Assembly (NCBI RefSeq): GCF_014200435.1
Contig: NZ_JACHBR010000001.1
Span: forward strand, 4,743,501 to 4,807,500
Direction of reading: 5' to 3'
Length of the DNA stretch: 64,000 nt
Source: Sphaerisporangium krabiense
GTDB lineage: Bacteria > Actinomycetota > Actinomycetes > Streptosporangiales > Streptosporangiaceae
Numbering within the stretch: position 1 is the first letter of the stretch; every line of letters begins with the position of its first letter. The notes under the pieces were generated by a model. It did no database searches. It was not told the origin of the DNA and worked only from the letters and a program-made list of their open reading frames with translations. The position numbers and the translations under genes are program-made. Below, piece after piece: positions 42,136-48,751 of this stretch.

Positions 42136-42138
42136 TCT
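42133..42138 (+). promoter_or_regulatory. Leaderless promoter -10 (TAGTCT) of ettA
   Basis: TAGTCT ends 7 bp before ATG 42146, the leaderless spacing. It lies at the stop codon of the diguanylate cyclase gene and separates ettA from it transcriptionally. Confidence 0.65.
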
Positions 42139-42145
42139 TAAGAGC

Positions 42146-43810
42146 ATGCCCGAGTACATCTACACGATGCAGCGCGTGCGCAAGGCGCACGGCGACAAGG
42201 TTGTCCTTGACGACGTCACGCTGCATTTCCTGCCCGGAGCCAAGATTGGTGTACTGGGCCCCAACGGCACTGGTAAGTCCACGCTTCTGAAGATGATGGC
42301 CGGTCTGGAGCAGCCGTCCAACGGCGACGCCCGGCTGATGCCCGGCTTCACGGTCGGCCTGCTGCAGCAGGAGCCCTCGCTCAACGAGTCCAAGAACGTC
42401 CTCGGCAACGTCCAGGAGGGTCTCGCCGACGTGCTCGCCATGCGGGCCCGCTTCGAAGAGATCGCCGAGCTCATGGCGACCGACTACAGCGACGCGCTCC
42501 TCGACGAGATGGGCAAGCTGCAGGAGGCCCTCGACCACCGCAACGCCTGGGACGTCGACAGCCAGCTCGAACAGGCCATGGACGCCCTGCGCTGCCCCCC
42601 GCCGGACGCCGACGTCACCAAGCTGTCGGGTGGCGAGCGCCGCCGGGTCGCGCTGTGCAAGCTCCTGCTGGAGCAGCCCGACCTGCTGCTGCTGGACGAG
42701 CCCACCAACCACCTCGACGCGGAAAGCGTCCAGTGGCTGGAGCAGCACCTGGAGAAGTATCCCGGCACCGTCCTGGCCGTCACCCACGACCGCTACTTCC
42801 TCGACAACGTCGCGACGTGGATCCTCGAGCTCGACCGCGGCCGCTGCTTCCCCTACGAGGGCAACTACTCCACCTACCTGGAGCAGAAGGCGGCCCGCCT
42901 GAAGGTCGAGGGCCAGAAGGACGTCAAGCGCAGGAAGCGCCTGCAGGACGAGCTCGAGTGGGTGCGCTCCAACGCGCGGGCCCGCCAGACCAAGAGCCGG
43001 GCCCGTCTGCAGCGCTACGAAGAGATGGCGGCCGAGGCCGACAAGTACCGCAAGCTCGACTTCGAAGAGATCCAGATCCCGCCGGGCCCGCGCCTCGGCA
43101 CCACGGTCATCCGGGCGAACGGCCTGACCAAGGGCTTCGGTGACCGCGTCCTCATGGAGGGGCTGAGCTTCGACCTGCCCCGCAACGGCATCGTCGGCAT
43201 CATCGGCCCGAACGGCGTCGGCAAGACCACGCTCTTCCGCATGATCATGTCCGCCGAGACCCCGGACTCCGGCGCGATCACGATCGGCGACACCGTCAAG
43301 ATCTCTTACGTGGACCAGGGCCGCAGCAACATCGCCCCGGACAAGAACGTCTGGCAGGTCGTCTCCGACGAGCTCGACCACATCAAGGTCGGCCACGTCG
43401 AGATGCCCTCGCGGGCCTACATCGCGGCGTTCGGCTTCAAGGGCCCCGACCAGCAGAAGCCGGCGGGCATCCTGTCCGGCGGCGAGCGCAACCGCCTGAA
43501 CCTGGCGCTCACCCTCAAGCAGGGCGGCAACGTCCTGCTGCTGGACGAGCCCACCAACGACCTCGACACCGAGACCCTGTCCAGCCTGGAGAACGCCCTG
43601 CTGGAGTTCCCGGGCTGTGCGGTGATCACCTCCCACGACCGCTGGTTCCTGGACCGCATCGCGACCCACATCCTGGCCTGGGAGGGCGGCTCGAACTGGT
43701 TCTGGTTCGAGGGCAACTACGCCGACTACGAGAAGAACAAGATCGAACGGCTGGGCCTTGAGGCGGCGCGCCCCCACCGCGTGACCTACCGCAAGCTCAC
43801 CCGCGACTGA
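42146..43810 (+). CDS. ettA: ABC-F protein EttA (energy-dependent translational throttle)
   Basis: 554 residues with two ABC cassettes and no membrane helices. Cassette 1: Walker A GPNGTGKST, signature LSGGERRRVALCKLL, Walker B LLLDEPTNHLDAES. Cassette 2: GPNGVGKTT, LSGGERNRLNLALTL, LLLDEPTNDLDTET. The linker (P-site tRNA-interaction motif) carries VKRRKRLQDELEWVRSNARARQTKSRARLQRYEEM, cited here by its conserved part ELEWVRSNARARQTKSRA. EttA binds the ribosomal E site and gates translation according to ATP/ADP; length and motif order match E. coli EttA (555 aa). ATG 42146 is chosen over upstream starts because of the leaderless -10 box. A strong terminator follows. Confidence 0.95.
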   Translation: MPEYIYTMQRVRKAHGDKVVLDDVTLHFLPGAKIGVLGPNGTGKSTLLKMMAGLEQPSNGDARLMPGFTVGLLQQEPSLNESKNVLGNVQEGLADVLAMRARFEEIAELMATDYSDALLDEMGKLQEALDHRNAWDVDSQLEQAMDALRCPPPDADVTKLSGGERRRVALCKLLLEQPDLLLLDEPTNHLDAESVQWLEQHLEKYPGTVLAVTHDRYFLDNVATWILELDRGRCFPYEGNYSTYLEQKAARLKVEGQKDVKRRKRLQDELEWVRSNARARQTKSRARLQRYEEMAAEADKYRKLDFEEIQIPPGPRLGTTVIRANGLTKGFGDRVLMEGLSFDLPRNGIVGIIGPNGVGKTTLFRMIMSAETPDSGAITIGDTVKISYVDQGRSNIAPDKNVWQVVSDELDHIKVGHVEMPSRAYIAAFGFKGPDQQKPAGILSGGERNRLNLALTLKQGGNVLLLDEPTNDLDTETLSSLENALLEFPGCAVITSHDRWFLDRIATHILAWEGGSNWFWFEGNYADYEKNKIERLGLEAARPHRVTYRKLTRD

Positions 43811-43820
43811 CACGAACCAC

Positions 43821-43855
43821 GATGGCGGGCCCGGTCCGAGACCGGGCCCGCCATC
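43821..43855. terminator. Bidirectional terminator between ettA and globin gene
   Basis: A perfect 15-bp inverted repeat (GATGGCGGGCCCGGT / ACCGGGCCCGCCATC) with a 5-nt loop lies between two convergent genes. It has no long U-run but is very stable, as usual for actinobacterial terminators. Confidence 0.8.
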
Positions 43856-43896
43856 GCGTTCCCGGGCACATGCCGGGCGCGTCCCGAGACCGTGGC

Positions 43897-44289
43897 TCAG
43901 GGGTTGTTGACGAGGCTCTGCGCGGCGTACTCGAGGTAGTGCCAGAGCTTGGCGGAGAGCTCCTCGGGGAGTTCCAGCGAATCGACGGCGTCCCGCATGT
44001 GCCGCAGCCAGGCGTCCCGTTCGGCCGGGCCGATCACGAACGGCACGTGCCGCATGCGCAGCCGGGGGTGGCCGCGGCGCTCGCCGTACGTGCTGGGGCC
44101 GCCCCAGTACTGGATCAGGAAGAGGCGTAGGCGCTCTTCGGCGCCGGTGAGATCCTCCTCGGGGTACAGCGGGCGCAGCAGGGGATCTTCCGCGACGCCC
44201 TCGTAGAAGCGGCGCACCAGGCGCTCGAACGCCTCCGAGCCGCCCACGGCGTCGTAGAACGAGATGGATTCCGGAGAAGTAGCGGACAC
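43897..44289 (-). CDS. Group II truncated hemoglobin (trHbO-like)
   Basis: 130 residues of globin. The N-terminus has [23 protein letters not shown], typical of truncated hemoglobins; [13 protein letters not shown] and [28 protein letters not shown] (only the core [19 protein letters not shown] is diagnostic) follow. The proximal His lies in RMRH, and the Trp of AWLRHM is the group II G8 tryptophan. Such proteins bind O2 with high affinity and may detoxify NO or support terminal oxidation. GTG 44289 is set by the leaderless -10 box; GTG 44295 two codons upstream is an alternative. It lies directly downstream (14 bp) of the MscS gene and converges on ettA. Confidence 0.92.
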   Translation of the reverse strand: MSATSPESISFYDAVGGSEAFERLVRRFYEGVAEDPLLRPLYPEEDLTGAEERLRLFLIQYWGGPSTYGERRGHPRLRMRHVPFVIGPAERDAWLRHMRDAVDSLELPEELSAKLWHYLEYAAQSLVNNP

Positions 44290-44296
44290 GCTCACA

Positions 44297-44302
44297 AGCC
44301 TA
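44297..44302 (-). promoter_or_regulatory. Leaderless promoter -10 (TAGGCT) of the globin gene
   Basis: On the minus strand TAGGCT is followed by 7 bp and GTG 44289. It lies just before the end of the upstream mscS gene, which would let the globin be transcribed separately. Confidence 0.55.
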
Positions 44303-44303
44303 C

Positions 44304-45338
44304 TCAGACACTGGCGAGGGGAATCCCGGCGTGGTCGAGCTCGGCCTTGACCCGCACGCGAAGCTCCCTGGCCACCTCGGCCTGATGGGTGGGCACGGTC
44401 TTCACGGTGATCCGGAAGATCACCGCCGCGGCGGAGATCTGCTCCAGCCCGTACACCTGGGGCTCCTCGACCAGTGCGACGTCCCGGAACTCCGGGTCCT
44501 CCCAGATGTCCGAGGAGATCTTCTTGAGGATCTCGCGGACGGCGGTGACGTCCGACTCGTAGGCCACGGGCACGTCCACGAGCGCCCGCGACCAGCCCTG
44601 CGACTCGTTGCCGACCCGGTTGATCGTGCCGTTGCGCACGTACCAGACCCGGCCGTCGACGTCCCGCAGGCGGGTGATCCGGAGCGTGACGGCCTCGACG
44701 GTGCCGGCGGCCACGCCGGTGTCGATCAGGTCGCCGACGCCGTACTGGTCCTCCACGAGCATGAACATGCCGGCGATGAAGTCCTTGACCAGTTCCTGGG
44801 CGCCGAACCCGACCGCGATGCCGAGGATGCCGACGCTGGTGAGGATCGGGGCCAGGTCCAGCCCGAAGCGTCCGAGGACCATGAGGCCCGCGGTGCCGAA
44901 GACGACGGCGGTGACCAGGCTGCTGAGGACGGACCCGAGCGTCTCGGCCCGCTGGCGTCGCCGCTCGGTGAGCACGGCGGCGGCCCCGTCCATGGGGGTG
45001 GCCGCCCGGAACCGCAGCCGCTCGGGCATAACGCCGTCGGCGGCACGCCGGATCACCCGGTCGATCAGCCGGTTCAGCAGCGCCCGGATGATCAGGGCGA
45101 CGACGACGATGAGCGCGATGCTGATGACCCACGCCACAGGGGACGCCCACTCGGGTGGTAGCACGTTCAGCAGCGTCGCACAGACGGCGTCGTCGCGACC
45201 GTTACCGCCGCAACCTTTCAGAAAATTGACCCCGAACTCCGTGATCGGATCGGGCGTCGGGGCGGGCGTCGGGCTGGGGGCCAGCAGGAACACGCGGTTG
45301 ATCCCCTTCGGATCGGGTCGGTCGGCGAGGACGATCAT
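44304..45338 (-). CDS. Small-conductance mechanosensitive channel MscS family protein
   Basis: 344 residues. A Pro-rich N-terminus ([10 protein letters not shown]) is followed by helix 1 at about 70-92, helix 2 at about 140-160, and the pore-lining helix 3 with [25 protein letters not shown] (characteristic [18 protein letters not shown]). The beta domain that follows includes [13 protein letters not shown] and [12 protein letters not shown], the MscS signature. It releases osmolytes on hypo-osmotic shock. ATG 45338 is the likely start; the frame is open to 45812. Two direct 12-bp repeats sit immediately upstream. The globin gene follows closely. Confidence 0.9.
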   Translation of the reverse strand: MIVLADRPDPKGINRVFLLAPSPTPAPTPDPITEFGVNFLKGCGGNGRDDAVCATLLNVLPPEWASPVAWVISIALIVVVALIIRALLNRLIDRVIRRAADGVMPERLRFRAATPMDGAAAVLTERRRQRAETLGSVLSSLVTAVVFGTAGLMVLGRFGLDLAPILTSVGILGIAVGFGAQELVKDFIAGMFMLVEDQYGVGDLIDTGVAAGTVEAVTLRITRLRDVDGRVWYVRNGTINRVGNESQGWSRALVDVPVAYESDVTAVREILKKISSDIWEDPEFRDVALVEEPQVYGLEQISAAAVIFRITVKTVPTHQAEVARELRVRVKAELDHAGIPLASV

Positions 45339-45371
45339 CGGTACTTGACCTACAAGGAACGGTACTTGACC
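45339..45371. repeat. Two 12-bp direct repeats, 21-bp period, at the mscS start
   Basis: CGGTACTTGACC occurs at 45339-45350 and 45360-45371, the first copy abutting the ATG of the minus-strand channel gene. The 21-bp period (two helical turns) suggests tandem protein-binding sites. If the frame is translated, the repeat encodes [14 protein letters not shown]. Confidence 0.75.
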
Positions 45372-45893
45372 GAAGTGCCTTCGCCGACCGGCCCGGCCGC
45401 CGCCACATCGCGCCGGGGAAGACGGGAGTGCCCGGCCCGGGGCCGCGGAGGGCGGGCCCGGACACCCCGGTGACGTACGGCTCGGACGGGACACGCACCC
45501 GGAAGCGTGTCCCGCGCCGTTTCCGATCGGGGTTCTCCCGATCACCACCGGGCACGGAGGGCGTCCGCGTCCGGAGGCTGCTTCAGGGGGCCGCCGGCGG
45601 AAGATCACGGGCCTGAATCGGTTCAGTTGAGCGCCGGAAATCATCCGCTGCGCCCGTGAAATGGGGCCCTTATCCGATAAGGGGTTATACGTACTCAGAC
45701 GCCGTTGTGTGGGCACGTATGCGGGTTTTCCGAAATGTTCCGGTAAACCATACGGAGCCGGCGGGGCGCCCAGCGCTCTGGCCGTGTCTCCACGGTCCGG
45801 AGCGCTCCGCACCGGACGCCCCGCCGACCCCGAAGAGCCGCGGTGTGGCGCGGGTGGTCGCGATGACTGCGCTGCATCGCGTCCACCACGTGC
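45372..45893. other. Gene-free region between mscS and the 89-aa protein gene
   Basis: About 520 bp with no convincing gene; short frames on both strands lack ribosome-binding sites and family features. It contains the 17-bp perfect palindrome listed separately, a CTGAA-TCGG-TTCAG inverted repeat near 45614-45627, and an AT-richer pocket at 45660-45760 that could hold promoters. Confidence 0.6.
45667..45683. promoter_or_regulatory. Perfect 17-bp palindrome CCCTTATC-C-GATAAGGG
   Basis: Both 8-bp arms match exactly around one central C. It sits in an AT-rich pocket more than 200 bp from either neighbouring gene on the correct strand. It looks like an operator for a dimeric regulator, but I know no regulator with this site. 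Confidence 0.5.
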
Positions 45894-46163
45894 CTATTCG
45901 CTCACCGCGGCCAGCACTCGTGCGACCTTCGTCGCCGCCCCCGCGGGGTCGTCCGCCTTGTGCATGCGCTCGCCCCATGACCACCAGTAGTACGCGGGAG
46001 TCGCCTGCGCCCGGCAGGTGACGTTCTCGGTCAGGGTCGTGGCGTTCGGGTTGATCACGCGGACGAACGCCCGTCCCGACTGTGTGCGCACCACCCTGGC
46101 GAGCAGCCCGCGAGCGTCGAGCTCGTCGGCCAGGCGTTCGAGGTGCTGGAAGCTGTCGTCCAC
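45894..46163 (-). CDS. Conserved-looking hypothetical protein (89 aa), divergent from HTH-TPR regulator
   Basis: 89 residues beginning MDDSFQHLERLADELDARG. The second half is rich in aromatics (PAYYWWSWGERMHKADDP). No membrane helix or signal peptide is present; it looks like a small soluble alpha/beta protein. GTG 46163 has GAGGAAGG 6 bp upstream, a strong reason to accept the gene. It is divergent from an HTH-TPR regulator, similar in layout to the regulator/DUF397 pairs of actinobacteria, although it is not DUF397. I do not recognise a named family. Confidence 0.72.
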   Translation of the reverse strand: MDDSFQHLERLADELDARGLLARVVRTQSGRAFVRVINPNATTLTENVTCRAQATPAYYWWSWGERMHKADDPAGAATKVARVLAAVSE

Positions 46164-46497
46164 TCGGAGCCTTCCTCGTCTCCAGCGATTTCCCGCGGTG
46201 TTAATCCGCGGCGAATCGCGGCTGGTTGGCCAAATCTGACTCACGAGCGCCGGTGGGTCAACGAAGCTTCACCGGTGGTCGGGTGTGAGGTTATTTCAAG
46301 TGGGTTGAAAGAACGTCCCCGGCGGGGGACGATTCTATGCCAGCAGCTTCTAACGTCCTTTCACGGGCGGTCATAACTGGTCCATCATTCTCAATAGACG
46401 CAGCGTAACCCGGCAGTGATGCTGCGTCATCACAGGTGTAGGGACCGGTCGGGATATGTGACCAGCATGAGCGGCTGGCCGCAAGGGAGGGGCCGGG
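46164..46497. other. Divergent regulatory region before the HTH-TPR gene
   Basis: 334 bp without a gene. It contains CCGGTG-N14-CACCGG (46250-46275), the hairpin CGTCCCC-GGCG-GGGGACG (46314-46331), and the GTGATG-CTGCGT-CATCAC palindrome (46416-46433), in an AT-richer setting than the flanking genes. It probably holds promoters for both directions. Confidence 0.6.
46416..46433. promoter_or_regulatory. Operator-like palindrome GTGATG-N6-CATCAC
   Basis: A perfect 6-6-6 inverted repeat 65 bp upstream of the HTH-TPR start. A candidate autoregulatory operator; no footprint analogue is known to me. Confidence 0.4.
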
Positions 46498-48072
46498 ATG
46501 TCCGGCAGACAGCACAAGGAAACGGAGACGGCCCGGCGCGCCCGGGCCCGCGGCCTCGCGGTCGGCCGTAGCACGGCCCGAATCGCCGAGGAGATTTATG
46601 AAGAGTGTTCCCCCCATTTCGGGACAACTCGAATCAAATCACACCGTCTCGCGCACGGGGTCGCCCTTGCCGATGTGATCGAACAGGTGCGCGCCCTGTT
46701 CGATCGTGACGGCAAGCCCGCTCCCGGCATCGGGGAAACGCTTCTCAGCGCGTACGAAAGCGGGCTGAAGCGCCCCGGGCCCGAGTACCTCCACTATCTG
46801 TGTTCCGTCTACCGGGTCGAGCCGGCCGCCCTCGGATACGACGGCCCGTGCATCTGTGGCCATGGCCACCGAATGCCGGGCGTCGTGCGGGGCGGCCTCA
46901 AAGAGGTCAAACCCGAAAATTCCCCCGATACGCGTGAGCTGTGGACAAAACCGCTCAGCGACTCCTCCGCGGACGGGGGTGAGGAGGACGAGAACGTGTT
47001 ACGTAGGACGCTGCTGGCGATGATCGCCGGATCGACGCTCCCGCTGAACGACTCCGTGCTCGGCGCGGCCGACAACATCCGCAGGCGCATGGACGAGACC
47101 CTGGTGTCGACCACCGTGTCCCCGGCGATGCTCGATCACTGGGAAGAGGCGGCTGCCTCTTTCGGACGGCAGTACATGAACACCCCGCCGCTCCGCCAGC
47201 TCTGCGACGTGCTCCTGGAGTTCAGCACCGTCCGGCAGGCGATGGAGCGCCACCAGCCGATCGACCTCCAGGAGCGGCTGTGCGCCCTGGCCGCCCGTCT
47301 GGCGGGGCTGGCCGGCATCATCATGATCGACCTGGGCGACCAGCGCCTGGCCCGCTCGTTCTTCCGCACCTCCCGCACCGCGGCGGACGAGACGGGCGAC
47401 CGCGCGCTGCGCGCCTGGGTCACCGCCCGCGAGGCCCTCGTGCCCCTGTTCTACGGAGACCCGCGCGAGGCCCTCAACCTGGCCAAGAAGAGCCGCGACC
47501 TCGCCGGCCAGACCCCGTGCGCGGCCAAGGCCATGGCCCCCGTCGTGGAGGCCAGGGCGCTGTCCATGCTCGCGAACGCCGGCGGCAAGAAGGACGTGGT
47601 CGACCAGGCCAAGCGCGCGCTCGCCCGGGCCCGCGCGGCCTTCGCCCAGATGACCCCCGCCCAGCAGGAGGACACCGTCTTCGGCTACACCGAGCGGCAA
47701 CTCTACTTCCACCAGGGCGACGCGCTCACGCGCCTCGGCCAGACCGTCGAGGCCGACCTGATCCTGGAGCAGGCGCTGGAGAAGTACGACGGCGACCTGC
47801 TCGACCAGACGCTCATCAGGTTCGACCAGGCGCACTGCCGGCTCCTCGAAGGCGACGGCGCGGAGGCGCTGCGGCTCGGCCAGAAGGCGGTCCAGCAGGT
47901 CGGGGAGGACTTCCGCACGGACATCATCGTGCGCCGCGCCGCCGACCTCGCCCGCGCGATCGAGGCCAAGTGCGGCGCCGTGGACGGGTTGCGCGACTTC
48001 GTCGACCAGCTCGCGAAGCTCACCCCCCCGGCCACGGACGCGTCCTCCGCTGCCGCGGAGGTCGATGCATGA
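46498..48072 (+). CDS. HTH (XRE-like) transcriptional regulator with TPR-type C-terminal domain
   Basis: 524 residues. An atypical HTH region lies at about 40-120 (TRIKSHRLAHGVALADVIEQV, then SAYESGLKRPGPEYLHYLCSVYRVEP), followed by a CICGHGHR Cys/His cluster. From about 165 to the end the protein is helical and TPR-like (LARSFFRTSRTAADETGDRAL, LDQTLIRFDQAHCRLLEGD). The architecture resembles actinobacterial developmental regulators (NsdA/BldD-associated HTH-TPR) and, superficially, peptide-responsive RRNPP proteins. ATG 46498 has AAGGGAGGGG upstream. An in-frame TTA codon is at 46999-47001, hinting at bldA dependence. The stop overlaps a GNAT gene (ATGA). Confidence 0.82.
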   Translation: MSGRQHKETETARRARARGLAVGRSTARIAEEIYEECSPHFGTTRIKSHRLAHGVALADVIEQVRALFDRDGKPAPGIGETLLSAYESGLKRPGPEYLHYLCSVYRVEPAALGYDGPCICGHGHRMPGVVRGGLKEVKPENSPDTRELWTKPLSDSSADGGEEDENVLRRTLLAMIAGSTLPLNDSVLGAADNIRRRMDETLVSTTVSPAMLDHWEEAAASFGRQYMNTPPLRQLCDVLLEFSTVRQAMERHQPIDLQERLCALAARLAGLAGIIMIDLGDQRLARSFFRTSRTAADETGDRALRAWVTAREALVPLFYGDPREALNLAKKSRDLAGQTPCAAKAMAPVVEARALSMLANAGGKKDVVDQAKRALARARAAFAQMTPAQQEDTVFGYTERQLYFHQGDALTRLGQTVEADLILEQALEKYDGDLLDQTLIRFDQAHCRLLEGDGAEALRLGQKAVQQVGEDFRTDIIVRRAADLARAIEAKCGAVDGLRDFVDQLAKLTPPATDASSAAAEVDA

Positions 48073-48572
48073 CGCTTGTGCTCAGGCGGTATCGCTGGTC
48101 GGATCGGGACGCCGTCTGGGAGCTGCACCGCACCTGTCTCGCCCAGGTCGGGATCATCCTGGGGGACGGGGTCTACTACGAGGACGACATCCCTCGGATC
48201 ACCGAGATCTACCTGGCCGACCGGGGCGAGTTCCTGGTCGGCGAGGTGGAGGGCGCCGGCATCGTGGCCATGGGCGGCCTGCGGCGCGTCGACGACGAGA
48301 CCGCCGAGCTGTGCCGGCTGCGCGTGCACCCCGACTTCCAGCGGCGCGGGTTCGGCACGCGGATCATCGACGCGCTGGAGGCGTCGGCCCTGCGCCTCGG
48401 CTATGGCAGGCTGCGCGGGGACACGACGCTGTCCCAGGGCGCGGCGCTGGAGCTATATCGGAAGTACGGCTGGCGTGAAGTGCGCCGCGAGGAGAGGGGC
48501 GGGCAGGTGGTCGTTTACGGCGAGAAGACGCTGGCGCCGGACCGGTCATCGCAACTTACCGGTAAGGCGTAA
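48069..48572 (+). CDS. GNAT family N-acetyltransferase
   Basis: 167 residues, one GNAT domain. The acetyl-CoA loop is LRVHPDFQRRGFGTRIIDALE (Q/RxxGxG/A as QRRGFG), and the C-terminal motif is LYRKYGWREVRREER. The substrate is unknown. The start overlaps the HTH-TPR stop as ATGA, so the acetyltransferase is produced with the regulator and may modify a related target. The last codons contain a perfect 12-bp palindrome (48555-48566) that belongs to the regulatory region of the next unit. Confidence 0.88.
   Translation: MTLVLRRYRWSDRDAVWELHRTCLAQVGIILGDGVYYEDDIPRITEIYLADRGEFLVGEVEGAGIVAMGGLRRVDDETAELCRLRVHPDFQRRGFGTRIIDALEASALRLGYGRLRGDTTLSQGAALELYRKYGWREVRREERGGQVVVYGEKTLAPDRSSQLTGKA
48555..48566. 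promoter_or_regulatory. Perfect 12-bp palindrome CTTACCGGTAAG
   Basis: It lies in the last codons of the GNAT gene, about 45 bp before the -35 of the peptide-TPR promoter, and is followed by a second AT repeat, ATATA-N5-TATAT (48572-48586). It could be an upstream activator or repressor site. Confidence 0.4.
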
Positions 48573-48609
48573 TATATGCACTATATCCGGGTGATTTCGA
48601 CCGTAATGC

Positions 48610-48639
48610 TTGCGGATTTATAGATGTGTTCCATAATTA
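48610..48639 (+). promoter_or_regulatory. AT-rich promoter of the peptide-TPR unit
   Basis: TTGCGG (48610-48615) and TAATTA (48634-48639) are 18 bp apart in a stretch of about 80 bp (48570-48650) with GC content far below the neighbourhood. The leader to ATG 48677 is about 30 nt and has a Shine-Dalgarno. Confidence 0.5.
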
Positions 48640-48676
48640 GGTCTTTGTAGCCGGAGACCTGATGAGAGGGCACCCG

Positions 48677-48751
48677 ATGAAGAAGATCGTCGTCCGCAAG
48701 CCTGGCATGGTCCATCTCACCGGCAGCGCCAGCGCGATCCACAAGGGGTGA
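48677..48751 (+). CDS. Small basic peptide ORF (24 aa), coupled to TPR gene
   Basis: A 24-codon ORF that begins MKKIVVRKPG and ends SASAIHKG. The Shine-Dalgarno GAGAGGG stands about 7 bp before the ATG, and the stop overlaps the next start exactly (GTGA). Both features are what is expected of a real gene. The peptide is positively charged, lacks a signal peptide, and has a small-residue C-terminal half, like linear peptide signals or RiPP cores. I know no family for it. It could be a ligand for the TPR protein encoded next, a precursor of a modified peptide, or a regulatory upstream ORF. Confidence 0.5.
   Translation: MKKIVVRKPGMVHLTGSASAIHKG

Noticed and set aside
45661-45990. Open frame of about 110 codons in the gene-free region
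   Set aside because: No ribosome-binding site or recognisable protein pattern; it overlaps the better-supported 89-aa gene on the other strand.
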